Origin: Flavobacterium sp.
Lineage (GTDB): Bacteria > Bacteroidota > Bacteroidia > Flavobacteriales > Flavobacteriaceae
Assembly (NCBI GenBank): GCA_030591585.1
Contig: JAUVAS010000004.1
Location: 1-64,000, forward strand
DNA length: 64,000 nt
Reading direction: 5' to 3'
A program made the translations under genes and the position numbers. Under the pieces are notes generated by a model. It saw nothing but the letters and a program-made list of their open reading frames with translations. It had not been told where the DNA came from and made no database searches. This document shows, in pieces, positions 8,666 to 17,807 of the stretch (within the stretch, counting starts at the first letter, position 1; every line of letters starts with the position of its first letter).

Positions 8666-9202
8666 ATGGCTATTGCAAAACCTTTCAATTTAAACAAGTG
8701 GATAGAAGACAATCGTGACTTGTTAAAACCTCCAGTTGCTAATAAAAACCTATATGTTGCTTCTGAAGACTACATTGTTATGATAGTTGCAGGGCCTAAC
8801 GCACGTAAAGATTATCATTTTAACGAAACCGAAGAGTTGTTTTACCAGTTAGAAGGAAATATTCAAGTTAATATTCAAGAAAATGGGGTAAAACGAGAAA
8901 TGAAACTCGGTCCTGGAGATATGTTTTTATTACCTGCAAACACACCACACTCTCCCGGAAGAAGCGAGGGCTCCATTGGTTTAGTTGTTGAAAGAGTCCG
9001 GAAAGGGAAAAACCTAAAAGATGGACTCATGTGGTTTTGCGACAACTGCAATCATAAACTTCACGAAGTGTATTTTGAACTTCAGGATGTAGAAAAAGAT
9101 TTCCAACCTCATTTTAAAACATTTTATACTTCAGAAGAATTACGAACTTGCGATAACTGTGGTACTGTGATGGAAACGGACCCTCGGTTTATTGGTAACT
9201 AG
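8666..9202 (+). CDS. nbaC: 3-hydroxyanthranilate 3,4-dioxygenase
   Basis: Opens the ring of 3-hydroxyanthranilate with O2, the kynurenine-pathway step that leads to quinolinate and so to NAD. The 178 residues form a cupin with the iron ligands H51, E57 (DYHFNETEELFYQLEG) and H95 (PANTPHSPGR). A C-terminal rubredoxin-like site has two CxxC pairs: C125/C128 in FCDNCN and C162/C165 in TCDNCG. This extra metal site is typical of the bacterial enzyme. Other kynurenine genes are not in the window; nadD (31764-32351) acts later in the same pathway to NAD. Confidence 0.96.
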   Translation: MAIAKPFNLNKWIEDNRDLLKPPVANKNLYVASEDYIVMIVAGPNARKDYHFNETEELFYQLEGNIQVNIQENGVKREMKLGPGDMFLLPANTPHSPGRSEGSIGLVVERVRKGKNLKDGLMWFCDNCNHKLHEVYFELQDVEKDFQPHFKTFYTSEELRTCDNCGTVMETDPRFIGN

Positions 9203-9266
9203 TATTTTTTCAGAAATAATTATAACTTCATATTGAGAATCCTTTTAAATTCTTATACAGAACCCG

Positions 9267-9274
9267 TACCTTTG
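9267..9274 (+). promoter_or_regulatory. Promoter -7 box of the aldehyde dehydrogenase gene
   Basis: TACCTTTG matches TAnnTTTG, 34 bases before the ATG at 9309, which gives a short leader of about 30 bases. The -33 element is not obvious. Confidence 0.6.
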
Positions 9275-9308
9275 CACTCTATTAAAAAGAACAAAAAATC
9301 ATATAAAT

Positions 9309-10862
9309 ATGGCTACTGTAGCAACCGCATTTGGAATTGAAGATGCATTAAAAAAATTAGGAGTTAACGAGATAAACAAAGGAACTTCCACCGGAAATAA
9401 TTTCTTTTCTGAAGGGGAAATGATCTCATCGTACTCTCCTGTAGACGGAAAATTAATTGGTAAAGTAACTACTACCACTAAAGAAGATTACGAAAAAGTA
9501 ATTACTACCGCACAAACTGCTTTTAAAGAATGGAGAGCCGTTCCTGCACCACAACGTGGCGAAATGGTACGTCAGTTTGGAAATAAACTAAGAGAATTAA
9601 AAGAGCCTTTGGGTCAGTTAGTTTCTTACGAGATGGGAAAATCTTTACAAGAAGGATATGGCGAAGTTCAAGAAATGATCGACATCTGTGACTTTGCAGT
9701 TGGATTATCAAGACAATTAAACGGACAAACTATTCCGTCTGAACGTCCAGAACATGTGATGCGTGAGCAATGGCATTCTTTAGGAATTGTAGGTATTATT
9801 TCTGCATTTAACTTTCCAGTAGCTGTTTGGGCTTGGAATACTACATTGGCTTGGATTTGTGGCGATGTTTGTGTTTGGAAAGCTTCAGAAAAAGCACCAC
9901 TTTGCTCTATCGCTTGTCAAAATATTATAGCAGAAGTTTTAAAAGAAAACAACTATCCTGAAGGAATTTCTTCTATAATCAACGGAGACTATAAAGTAGG
10001 CGAAATGATGACTACCGACCATAGAGTTCCTTTAATTTCGGCTACAGGATCTACCAGAATGGGAAGAATTGTTGGAGCAACCGTTGCTGAACGTTTTGGA
10101 AAATCGTTATTAGAATTAGGAGGGAATAATGCCATTATTATCACTCCAACTGCCGATTTAAAAGTGGTGGTTCCAGGTGCGGTATTTGGCGCTGTGGGTA
10201 CTGCGGGACAACGTTGTACTTCTACGAGAAGATTGATAATACACGAATCTGTTTATAATAAAGTAAGAGATGCAATTGTAGGTGCTTATGGTCAAATTGT
10301 AATTGGAAACCCTTTAGATGAAACCAAACATATGGGGCCATTAATCGATAAAGATGCGGTAAATATGTATTTGGCTGCTATTGAAAAAGCAAAATCTGAA
10401 GGCGGAAACGTACTTGTTGAAGGAGGCGTTTTAGAAGGAGAAGAATTTGAAAGCGGATGTTACGTGAAACCAGCAATTATTGAAGCTGAAAACCATTATG
10501 AGATAGTACAACACGAAACTTTTGCACCTATTTTATATTTAATGAAATATTCGGGAGATGTTGAAAATGCAATCGATATTCAAAACGGAGTGGTTCAAGG
10601 ATTGTCTTCTGCAATTATGACAAATGACTTGAAAGAAGCTGAAAAATTCTTGTGTTTTGCAGGATCTGATTGTGGTATTGCCAATGTAAATATTGGAACT
10701 TCTGGTGCCGAAATTGGAGGAGCCTTTGGAGGTGAAAAAGAAACAGGTGGTGGGCGTGAGTCTGGATCTGATGCTTGGAAAATCTATATGCGAAGACAAA
10801 CCAATACGATTAACTACTCAGATGAATTACCCTTAGCACAAGGGATTAAGTTTGATTTGTAA
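9309..10862 (+). CDS. Aldehyde dehydrogenase, ALDH7 (aminoadipate-semialdehyde) type
   Basis: NAD(P)-dependent aldehyde oxidation. All core motifs of the superfamily are present in 517 residues: FNFPVAVWAWN (167-177), the cofactor loop with FGKSLLELGG containing the general base E269, and the nucleophile C303 in GTAGQRCTSTRR. Overall length and motifs (LELGGNNAIIIT, EIGGAFGGEKETGGGRE) fit the ALDH7 branch, whose members act on alpha-aminoadipate semialdehyde in lysine breakdown. No other lysine genes are nearby, so the substrate is an inference from family. It has its own promoter box and is followed by a clear terminator. Confidence 0.9.
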   Translation: MATVATAFGIEDALKKLGVNEINKGTSTGNNFFSEGEMISSYSPVDGKLIGKVTTTTKEDYEKVITTAQTAFKEWRAVPAPQRGEMVRQFGNKLRELKEPLGQLVSYEMGKSLQEGYGEVQEMIDICDFAVGLSRQLNGQTIPSERPEHVMREQWHSLGIVGIISAFNFPVAVWAWNTTLAWICGDVCVWKASEKAPLCSIACQNIIAEVLKENNYPEGISSIINGDYKVGEMMTTDHRVPLISATGSTRMGRIVGATVAERFGKSLLELGGNNAIIITPTADLKVVVPGAVFGAVGTAGQRCTSTRRLIIHESVYNKVRDAIVGAYGQIVIGNPLDETKHMGPLIDKDAVNMYLAAIEKAKSEGGNVLVEGGVLEGEEFESGCYVKPAIIEAENHYEIVQHETFAPILYLMKYSGDVENAIDIQNGVVQGLSSAIMTNDLKEAEKFLCFAGSDCGIANVNIGTSGAEIGGAFGGEKETGGGRESGSDAWKIYMRRQTNTINYSDELPLAQGIKFDL

Positions 10863-10885
10863 TAAATCGTCTTTATAAAAAATAG

Positions 10886-10919
10886 AACCCTGTTAATTTT
10901 AAATTAGCAGGGTTTTTTT
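10886..10919 (+). terminator. Intrinsic terminator after the aldehyde dehydrogenase gene
   Basis: AACCCTGTTAAT (10886-10897) pairs with ATTAGCAGGGTT (10903-10914) with one mismatch, followed directly by more T (TTTTT to 10919). It starts 24 bases after the stop codon. It lies against the 3' end of the convergent gene and could serve both. Confidence 0.85.
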
Positions 10920-10920
10920 A

Positions 10921-11697
10921 TTAGTGTTTCATTACTTTTTTGGTGATAACTCCCTCATCAGTTTCTATTTGTATAAATAACAATCCACTTGATAAGTCAG
11001 AAACCTCTATTTGGTTTGAAGGATTGTTCTGTTCTAAAACTAATCTTCCTAAAGTATCAAATATAGTTAATGAGGACATTTGTGTATTAATTGAGGATTC
11101 TATTTGTAGAATATCTTGAACAGGATTTGGGAATATTGAAATTTTATTTAATGATACATCATTAATACCCAAAGGTTGATTCATATTAATTAATTCAATG
11201 AATTCATAAAAAGGATGATTTAAACATGCATATTCAAAAGTATCTGCTATCCCTATGGTTTCAAGCCCAATGCCTTCAATTAATTTTAAAGTATCATCTA
11301 AAATAAAATATTTTAAATTTTCCATTCCAAAAAAATCACCATAACCAATATCTGTTACATTCCAATAATTACCGTGAACCCAAATTATATCTCCAATAAC
11401 TAAATTATAATCATAATGTAAATATTCTTCACCTTCACTTATACCATATACCTTCTTTTCTATAATATCTTCTCTTAAGAATGTTTCGCAAAAGTTTCGG
11501 CCTTCTATACGAAAATAAGTTATTCCCTCAATTTCAACAGTCTCCATAACCTCAATATTAAAATCAGACTCATTTCCAACATCATTAGTTTTAAGCATAT
11601 TCCATATTTTGCCATTTTCAAGTAATGGCGTGTAGTCTTGAGCAGTTGCTTTATAAAAAAAGCATATCAAACTAAGTATGATGATTATTTTTTTCAT
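10921..11697 (-). CDS. Secreted protein with T9SS type A sorting domain
   Basis: 258 residues. The N-terminus MKKIIIILSLICFFYKATAQ is a signal peptide. The last ~80 residues are a type A sorting domain: ISIFPNPVQDILQI, then LTIFDTLGRLVL, SDLSSGLLFIQIETDEG and a closing KKVMKH. Such domains direct proteins through the type IX secretion system to the surface or medium. The middle, rich in aromatic and acidic residues, has no recognised fold. The stop lies right beside the ALDH terminator. A related but different sorted protein is encoded at 14144-15151. Confidence 0.88.
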   Translation of the reverse strand: MKKIIIILSLICFFYKATAQDYTPLLENGKIWNMLKTNDVGNESDFNIEVMETVEIEGITYFRIEGRNFCETFLREDIIEKKVYGISEGEEYLHYDYNLVIGDIIWVHGNYWNVTDIGYGDFFGMENLKYFILDDTLKLIEGIGLETIGIADTFEYACLNHPFYEFIELINMNQPLGINDVSLNKISIFPNPVQDILQIESSINTQMSSLTIFDTLGRLVLEQNNPSNQIEVSDLSSGLLFIQIETDEGVITKKVMKH

Positions 11698-11775
11698 TTT
11701 CTTATTTTTAAATTAAAAAATGCTTTTTTAATCAGGGAGATTAATGTTTTAAAGATACATTTTTATTTTATAGGA

Positions 11776-12876
11776 TCAAATATATCCTTTGTTTATAAAG
11801 AAATATATTGCAAAAATTACAAATAAGATAGCAAGCACAAAAAAGAAAATTTTCCAAAAAGAATACGGTCTTTGCCCTGCTATATTACCTGTTTGTCCGT
11901 TGACAAAAAAATTGTATCGCTTCTCTTTAAATGTATAGGCACTAATATAAACAGGAAGTAAAATATGTTTAAAGGTCTCTTCAGTAAGTTTCATGTCTAA
12001 AGAAGACACTCTTTGTGTATCTCCTCCAATAGCACGTTTTGCCCAACGCTCTGCAATTATTCGAGCTTCTTTTTGAGCCTCTAAATGACCTTTTTTTAAA
12101 GGGATGGTGTATTTTTCGGTAACAAAACCAGCAAGGTAGCTGCTATCAAATGGCTGTAATAGTTTTAAATTCCAACGAGCAATTTTACGAGGAATGAGTC
12201 CCGTTTTTTGTTTGGAAGCTTTAGTAAGAGTATCATCTACAAAGCCTTTTATAGTTCCATTTGCAGGATACCATCGAGTTCTTCTTTCAGTAGTTGTTCT
12301 TTTTTTACTTCCAGAACCTACCGTTTTAGTCACATAATAATATTCTCCACGTTGCCCAGTATAGGTTGCAAATAACTGAGCATCAAAAGTCCAATAAGGA
12401 GCATATAAGCCTTTGGTATTTTGAGGGTCTAAAGTGGCTTTTTTTAATTTATTAGGAGCAAACCATAAGCTCTTCACCCATTTTTTAAAAACCTGATGTG
12501 CTTTTTTTTGATCTATCTGAAAAGGCAACACAGCCCCTGGAACAATCCATTCTTCTTTATAAGCATCTTCCACTATAAGAGGCATACTACAATAGATACA
12601 ATGAAGTGATTTATAATGCTCACCAACATGTTGGTTGGCACCACAATTTTTACAATGAAGCATGGTAATTTCTTCACTATGCGATTGTCCTCCCATTTCA
12701 CTTAAATAACTTCTCAGCTCTAATTCTTCAAATCCATTTTTTGAAGTAGAAATCGTTTCCGTATGGGCACAATAACCACATTTTAATTCGGTAGTTCTTG
12801 GCGCATAAAGCAGTTCTGCCCCACAGTTAATACAGGCTTTTTTGAGTTCGGATTTTTTGGGAGTTTTTTCTTCCAT
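11776..12876 (-). CDS. Zinc-ribbon protein with C-terminal membrane anchor
   Basis: 366 residues of unknown function. The N-terminus has two zinc ribbons: C15xxC18 with C33xxC36, and C75xxC78 with C93xxC96. A central region (about 110-330) includes WFAPNKLKKATLDPQNTKGL and YAPYWTFDAQ, as in proteins described as zinc-ribbon/TFIIB-type partners of SPFH proteins. One transmembrane helix near residues 340-362 (FFFVLAILFVIFAIYFF) precedes the C-terminus. The SPFH gene lies directly upstream on the same strand, separated by 53 bases that carry a perfect palindrome. The two probably form a membrane-associated module; its task is not known. Confidence 0.7.
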   Translation of the reverse strand: MEEKTPKKSELKKACINCGAELLYAPRTTELKCGYCAHTETISTSKNGFEELELRSYLSEMGGQSHSEEITMLHCKNCGANQHVGEHYKSLHCIYCSMPLIVEDAYKEEWIVPGAVLPFQIDQKKAHQVFKKWVKSLWFAPNKLKKATLDPQNTKGLYAPYWTFDAQLFATYTGQRGEYYYVTKTVGSGSKKRTTTERRTRWYPANGTIKGFVDDTLTKASKQKTGLIPRKIARWNLKLLQPFDSSYLAGFVTEKYTIPLKKGHLEAQKEARIIAERWAKRAIGGDTQRVSSLDMKLTEETFKHILLPVYISAYTFKEKRYNFFVNGQTGNIAGQRPYSFWKIFFFVLAILFVIFAIYFFINKGYI

Positions 12877-12884
12877 ACTAATTT

Positions 12885-12917
12885 AGACCTAACAGGTTTT
12901 AAAAACCTGTTAGGTCT
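12885..12917. repeat. 33-bp perfect palindrome between SPFH and zinc-ribbon genes
   Basis: AGACCTAACAGGTTTT (12885-12900) is the exact complement of 12902-12917, around a single A. It is a tight 16-bp stem. A shorter cousin is at 21372-21398 (CCTGCAAGGTTTT stem). These are copies of a palindromic family with AACAGGTTTT-type arms found between genes in Flavobacteria; here it may weaken transcription from the SPFH gene into the zinc-ribbon gene. Confidence 0.85.
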
Positions 12918-12929
12918 GGAAAATAAATA

Positions 12930-14066
12930 TTATTGAGGAGGAAGTGGTGGAGGTGTATTACCACCCAAAAAGGCTTTTAGTTCTTCCACATCTTTTAAAG
13001 CAGCCCAGTTTGCCATTCCTTGCTTCCAAACAAGAGTATCCTTATTTACGGTACGATTTGCAAATAAGGTTTTGAGTTGGTCAAAAATTATGGGACCAGA
13101 TTGTTGTCCGTTAGCTGCATAAAAATATTGAACTGCAATTGGCATTGGTGGAGGCATCATTCCACCTTGTTGCATTGGCATTTGTTGTTGTCCACCCATT
13201 TGAGGAGACATTAAACCACCCATTTGTTGAGCGAGAACAAAGCCCATTCCCATTCCCATTCCTGCGCCAGCAGTTCCGCCATCGTTTAATGCAGCAGCTT
13301 CTATTGCTTTGGCTGTTTTAAATTGTGTTAGTTTTGCTAAATCAATTTTATCTAATCGGCTATACTCAAAGATTTCTTTTTTAAGATCTTCAGGCATTGA
13401 AACGTTTTCAATAAAGAATTTTTCTAAGGAAATCCCCACACTTAAAAACTCGGGTAGCATTACATCCTTACAGGTTTCTGAAAGTTCGGTAGTATTGGCA
13501 GCGTATAATTCTATAGGTAGATTAGCTTCCCCAACGGTGTCGGTAAAACGAGTTGCAATTAAGCTTTTCAGGTGTTCGTTAATTTCAAAATTGGTAAAAT
13601 TATTATCGGTACCAACAATATCAATGATGAATTTTCCAGCATCGTCTATTCTATATGCATAGGTTCCAAAAGCTCTAATTTCAACCAATCCAAAACGATC
13701 ATCACTTATGGTAATTGGGTTTTTGGTTCCCCATTTTTCATCTGTAAAAAGATGAGTGTTTACAAAATAAACTTCCACTTTAAAGGGACTGTCAAAACCA
13801 TATTTCCAACCTTTTAGTGTGGTTAAAATAGGCATGTTTTGAGTGTTTAAGGTATAAGTGCCAGGTTCATAAACATCTGCTAGTTGCCCTTCATTAATTA
13901 GAACAGCCACTTGTCCTTCGCGAACGATTAGTTTAGCGTTGTTTTTTATTTCGTTTTGGTAACGTTCAAAACGATGGCAGATAGTATCGTCTGTATAATC
14001 TAGCCACTCTACAATGTCTATAAATTCGTGGCTTAGTTTTTCTTTTATTTTATCGAAAATTCCCAT
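12930..14066 (-). CDS. SPFH domain protein with C-terminal GYF_2 domain
   Basis: 378 residues. The first ~240 form an SPFH/virion-core (YdjI-like) domain: VREGQVAVLINEGQLADVYEPGTY near residues 48-71 and a later LKSLIATRFTDTVGE. A flexible linker of Gly/Met and Gln/Met/Pro repeats follows (about 262-308). Residues about 312-368 make a GYF_2 (DUF4339) domain: YFYAANGQQSGPI and LVWKQGMANWAAL. SPFH proteins form membrane-associated rings or rafts and GYF domains bind proline-rich ligands. No transmembrane segment is visible, so membrane binding may need the zinc-ribbon partner encoded just downstream. Role unknown. Confidence 0.8.
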   Translation of the reverse strand: MGIFDKIKEKLSHEFIDIVEWLDYTDDTICHRFERYQNEIKNNAKLIVREGQVAVLINEGQLADVYEPGTYTLNTQNMPILTTLKGWKYGFDSPFKVEVYFVNTHLFTDEKWGTKNPITISDDRFGLVEIRAFGTYAYRIDDAGKFIIDIVGTDNNFTNFEINEHLKSLIATRFTDTVGEANLPIELYAANTTELSETCKDVMLPEFLSVGISLEKFFIENVSMPEDLKKEIFEYSRLDKIDLAKLTQFKTAKAIEAAALNDGGTAGAGMGMGMGFVLAQQMGGLMSPQMGGQQQMPMQQGGMMPPPMPIAVQYFYAANGQQSGPIIFDQLKTLFANRTVNKDTLVWKQGMANWAALKDVEELKAFLGGNTPPPLPPQ

Positions 14067-14143
14067 GGTGTTTGGTTTTTAAATTTGAGGTATAAAGGTA
14101 ATGAAATACTAGATGATGATAAAAAATTCTATATAATAAACGA

Positions 14144-15151
14144 TTAGTTTTTTATGAATTTTTGAGTTGAGTTTCTACCATCATTTGTTTGAATTTTCAG
14201 AAAGTACATTCCTGAAATAAGTGTTGAAACGTTAATCGTTTTGTTTTCTAACCCTTCTGCTTTCACTATTTGTCCCTGAATGTTATAAATAGTTACACTG
14301 GCAATATTAGAAGGGACACCTGTTAAGGATATGATATCTGACGTTGGGTTTGGGTAAATAGAAAAGTTTGATAAGCTGTAATTAATTGTTGTATCAAGCG
14401 TTACTTCACAATCTTCAGTTACTTGAACGGTCCAGTATTTTCTATATAAACAACCAGACATACAGTCTCCAGAATAAATGTAAAAATTATATAGACCATC
14501 AGATATTATAATATCACAAACAGCAACAGGACTCCCATTAAGATTATATGAAATACCGGTGTAATTAAATCTTAGCTCTATAGAAGGGCCATAAACTCCA
14601 GCATAATCAATATCATTTATGACTTCAAAATCGTCTATTAAAGCATAACCATTTAATAAATCATGTGCTGAAACTAGCCTAAAATAAGTACAGGAGCAAG
14701 ATGAGTAATCTTGATAACTTTCAATTGAGAAAAGATAATCAGACATTAAATCATCAAGAGCAGGGACACCAGAAACCCCGGTATTTTTAAAATCTTCAAC
14801 CCAAGGGATAGCTGTTTCTACAGAAAAAGTGATTTTTCTTAACTCTAATGGGTAATTATACTCTTGATTAACATGAATATTAAAGTCATTAAATAATGAA
14901 TCTAAAGTCACATTATTATTTGGGTTTTCATAAATTGCAGATAACTTTTCTAAATAAGGAATAGTTCTTTCTATAGGTAAAAAAGGATTGTCGTAATCTG
15001 GATCGGAAGGATCATTTAAAATATCTCTTAAGGCTAAAAAGATTGCATCCAACTCATAATTCTCTTGAATATAATTGTTAATCTCACATTGTGAGAAAAT
15101 AGATGTTGCAGATAGAAAATAGACAAGTAAGAGGAGAAATATTTTTTTCAT
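14144..15151 (-). CDS. Secreted protein with T9SS type A sorting domain
   Basis: 335 residues. The signal peptide is MKKIFLLLLVYFLSATSIFS. The C-terminal sorting domain runs from NFSIYPNPTSDIISL to a final STQKFIKN, with SVTIYNIQGQIVK and LISGMYFLKIQTNDG. The body carries several cysteines (for example SSCSCTY and DCMSGCLYRKYW), as expected of an exported protein with disulfides. No known domain was recognised. It sits alone between the SPFH pair and the AlbA_2 gene. Confidence 0.85.
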   Translation of the reverse strand: MKKIFLLLLVYFLSATSIFSQCEINNYIQENYELDAIFLALRDILNDPSDPDYDNPFLPIERTIPYLEKLSAIYENPNNNVTLDSLFNDFNIHVNQEYNYPLELRKITFSVETAIPWVEDFKNTGVSGVPALDDLMSDYLFSIESYQDYSSCSCTYFRLVSAHDLLNGYALIDDFEVINDIDYAGVYGPSIELRFNYTGISYNLNGSPVAVCDIIISDGLYNFYIYSGDCMSGCLYRKYWTVQVTEDCEVTLDTTINYSLSNFSIYPNPTSDIISLTGVPSNIASVTIYNIQGQIVKAEGLENKTINVSTLISGMYFLKIQTNDGRNSTQKFIKN

Positions 15152-15191
15152 AGGTCTATTAGGATAATATTTAATAAAGATACAAAAAAAA

Positions 15192-16328
15192 TCAACTATA
15201 CTTTACCTTCCTAAGAATCCGTACCGATTCTTTATAAGAATCATACACAGCACCTCCTATGTTTTTTAAATAGGGTTTTGTTTCCAATAATTTTGTTTTT
15301 GCCTCAGTAAAATCATTCAGATAACAAATAAGATAGGTTGCAGGGAGGTTTCGAATATCTTTTTTTTCTGAAGCATTTAAAGGAATTCCTTTTCTTAGTT
15401 TTTCCACCAAAGCATTGTTTGCATTATAAATATGATGCAGTGTTTTTTTGTTGAATTGTGGCGGATCAAAAATTAATTCGGTATCCATTTGATAAGACCC
15501 ATTTTCCTGAAAAGTAATGACCACTTCCTCTAAGGGATGATATTTATAAGCGTTGTTCAGGCCTAAATGTACATACTCGATAATTCTAAATTCATCTTCA
15601 TTAAAGGTGATACTCACTTCGTCTAGAGTGGAATAAAACAACCGAACTTGCTCATTAATAAGTTCTATATCTACTCTAGAATAATATAAGTTTTCCTTTA
15701 CCTTTTTTGTAATTCCAGCCCAGCAAACTACAAACTGTTCTTTAAAAACTTTGTAGCTAGCATCCAGGTCTTTATGGCGGTTATAGTTGAAATCGATTAC
15801 TCCATCCAGCGTGTATTCAATATTATTTTTTGCTTTGTTTTCTATAGCTTTTACAATTTCGGAATTTACATCTTCAATAACAATATCAAAATCTTTTGGC
15901 ATCGAGATACTTCCATCTCTCATAAAAATAGATCCGCCCCAGTATTTCCAGATATTCCTTCGCAGAGAGGTAATTTCTTCAGTAGCACGAATAGTTACTA
16001 AACCCACAACTTTATCTGAAGACAGGTTAGGAAATGCTACATTCTCATAAATAACTAGCGGCGGATTGGAAAGATAGGCGTTAATGAGGTTTTGGATTTT
16101 ACTATCGTCAAAAAAATCGACTCCGTTAATTTCATTGGTTTCATCCTCAACTCCAATGACGATATAACTGTTGTTATTAGGGTTGCTATTACTCAACGCA
16201 CAAACATGTTTTAAAAATTTTGCTTTGCCTTCTTTACTTCCTAAATCTATTTTCCGTTTTTTATCATAGAAGCTGCTCTCATCATTATGAGCAAGTAGAT
16301 TTTTTATAAGAAGTCGTTTGTTAATCAA
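15192..16328 (-). CDS. AlbA_2 (Schlafen-like) domain protein
   Basis: 378 residues. The N-terminal ~140 residues fit the AlbA_2 domain of so-called ATP-binding or Schlafen-type proteins: KFLKHVCALSNSNP, SYIVIGVEDETNEINGVD, DKVVGLVTIRATEE. In other bacteria such proteins are linked to DNA or tRNA binding, sometimes to defence or regulation. The C-terminal 240 residues have no recognised domain. It is a single minus-strand gene, with a 40-base gap to its downstream neighbour and 32 bases from the small gene upstream. Function not known. Confidence 0.7.
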   Translation of the reverse strand: MINKRLLIKNLLAHNDESSFYDKKRKIDLGSKEGKAKFLKHVCALSNSNPNNNSYIVIGVEDETNEINGVDFFDDSKIQNLINAYLSNPPLVIYENVAFPNLSSDKVVGLVTIRATEEITSLRRNIWKYWGGSIFMRDGSISMPKDFDIVIEDVNSEIVKAIENKAKNNIEYTLDGVIDFNYNRHKDLDASYKVFKEQFVVCWAGITKKVKENLYYSRVDIELINEQVRLFYSTLDEVSITFNEDEFRIIEYVHLGLNNAYKYHPLEEVVITFQENGSYQMDTELIFDPPQFNKKTLHHIYNANNALVEKLRKGIPLNASEKKDIRNLPATYLICYLNDFTEAKTKLLETKPYLKNIGGAVYDSYKESVRILRKVKYS

Positions 16329-16360
16329 GGGATATTGTTTATTGTTATTTCTATTTTTTA

Positions 16361-16543
16361 TTAGTCGTACTTTGAACCTTTTCGTTTTGACGATTTTAGA
16401 TAATTCATGAATTTTGAGATTTGTTCTCTTAATTTATAATCTTTAGATAAAGTAGTTTCGGCTATTAATTTCCAAATATCTTGACATAATTCTCTTGAAA
16501 GTTGATATATTTCTAAATCTTCAAAACTTTTGTAATGTGCCAT
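16361..16543 (-). pseudogene. Four-helix-bundle (S23/IVS-type) protein, internally deleted
   Basis: The 60-residue product starts like the four-helix-bundle family once called 23S rRNA intervening-sequence proteins (YKSFEDLEIYQLSRELCQDIW, then SKDYKLREQI). Family members are about 110-120 residues and continue with a stretch ending in NIAEGFER. Here LREQI runs directly into SKFMNYLKSSK, which resembles the segment normally found some 20 residues later, and the frame then stops. I infer an internal deletion plus early end. It lies 32 bases upstream of the AlbA_2 gene. Confidence 0.6.
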
Positions 16544-16715
16544 TTTTAACGAATAATTAATAAAAATAGCAATAAAAAATTAGAATAATTAATAGAATTG
16601 AACAATAACAAATATTTTAGTTTTTTTAACCAACTGTTAACAAGTATTTCCATAAGAAATTCACATTTTAGCATTCCGAATTTAATACCGTGAAGGATAA
16701 TTAAAACAAGCAATC

Positions 16716-17720
16716 ATGGAACAAACAAATACAGCTCTAGATATAGGGGCTTTAAATGAAAAAATAGAAAAAGAATCTGCATTTATCGACATCTTGACGA
16801 TGGAAATGAATAAGGTAATTGTAGGTCAAAAACACATGGTAGAGCGCCTACTCATTGGGTTGTTGGGCAAAGGGCACATTCTGCTTGAAGGGGTTCCTGG
16901 GCTTGCAAAAACACTCGCTATTACCACGCTGGCTAAAGCGGTACATGGAGACTTTAGTAGGATACAATTTACACCAGATTTACTTCCTGCAGATGTGGTG
17001 GGAACGATGATTTACAACATGAAGGATAATGAGTTTAGCATAAAAAAGGGTCCCATTTTCGCAAATTTTGTGTTAGCTGACGAAATTAACCGTGCTCCGG
17101 CTAAAGTACAATCAGCATTATTAGAAGCCATGCAAGAGAAACAAGTGACTATTGGAGACACAACATTTACCTTGGATAAACCATTTTTAGTAATGGCAAC
17201 TCAAAATCCAATAGAGCAAGAAGGAACCTACCCATTACCTGAAGCACAGATTGACAGATTTATGCTAAAAACAGTAATCAAATATCCGCAAATGGCAGAG
17301 GAACAAATGATTGTTCGTCAGAATTTAAAAGGAGGATTTGAGCAAGTAAATCAGGTAGTTACTATAGAACAAATTAAGAGAGCGCAAGCGGCGGTTCGTG
17401 AAGTGTATATGGATGAAAAAATTGAGAAATATATACTCGATATTATCTTCGCAACACGTAACCCAGAAAATTATAACCTAGCCGAATTAAATCCACTTAT
17501 TAACTTTGGAGCATCACCAAGGGGAAGTATCAACTTAGCCATTGCGTCAAAATGTTATGCATTTATCAAACGAAGAGGCTATGTAATTCCTGAAGATGTT
17601 AGAGCAGTTGTTCATGATGTGTTGCGTCATCGTATAGGTATTACTTATGAAGCGGAAGCAGAGAATGTAACTTCAGAAGACATTATCAATAAGATTGTTA
17701 ATGAGATTGAAGTACCTTAA
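16716..17720 (+). CDS. MoxR-family AAA+ ATPase
   Basis: Chaperone-like ATPase, 334 residues, first gene of the Bat operon. The Walker A is GVPGLAKT (59-66), the Walker B LADEINRA with D122-E123, and sensor motifs follow in FLVMATQNPIEQEGTYPLPEAQ. MoxR proteins work with VWA-domain proteins to mature or activate periplasmic or membrane complexes. Here the seven genes after it encode a DUF58 protein, two BatD-type proteins, two VWA proteins and two TPR proteins. The start ATG is preceded by a 172-base region probably holding the operon promoter; no clear TAnnTTTG was found there. Confidence 0.95.
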   Translation: MEQTNTALDIGALNEKIEKESAFIDILTMEMNKVIVGQKHMVERLLIGLLGKGHILLEGVPGLAKTLAITTLAKAVHGDFSRIQFTPDLLPADVVGTMIYNMKDNEFSIKKGPIFANFVLADEINRAPAKVQSALLEAMQEKQVTIGDTTFTLDKPFLVMATQNPIEQEGTYPLPEAQIDRFMLKTVIKYPQMAEEQMIVRQNLKGGFEQVNQVVTIEQIKRAQAAVREVYMDEKIEKYILDIIFATRNPENYNLAELNPLINFGASPRGSINLAIASKCYAFIKRRGYVIPEDVRAVVHDVLRHRIGITYEAEAENVTSEDIINKIVNEIEVP

Positions 17721-17739
17721 AATGTTTAACTGTTAACTA

Positions 17740-17763
17740 GTTTAACCGTTTATTTGGTTAAAC
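17740..17763. repeat. Short inverted repeat between moxR and the DUF58 gene
   Basis: GTTTAACC (17740-17747) and GGTTAAAC (17756-17763) are perfect complements around eight bases. Together with nearby GTTAAC words it forms a small hairpin in the 87-base gap, without a T-run, so it may be an RNA-processing or attenuation site. Function unknown. Confidence 0.4.
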
Positions 17764-17807
17764 AGAGTGCAATTTCACGATTCAACATTTCAACAAATTA
17801 ACATCAA

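Noticed and set aside
13309-13817. Open frames antisense to the SPFH gene
   Set aside because: The SPFH frame has clear domain motifs over the same bases; the antisense products have none.
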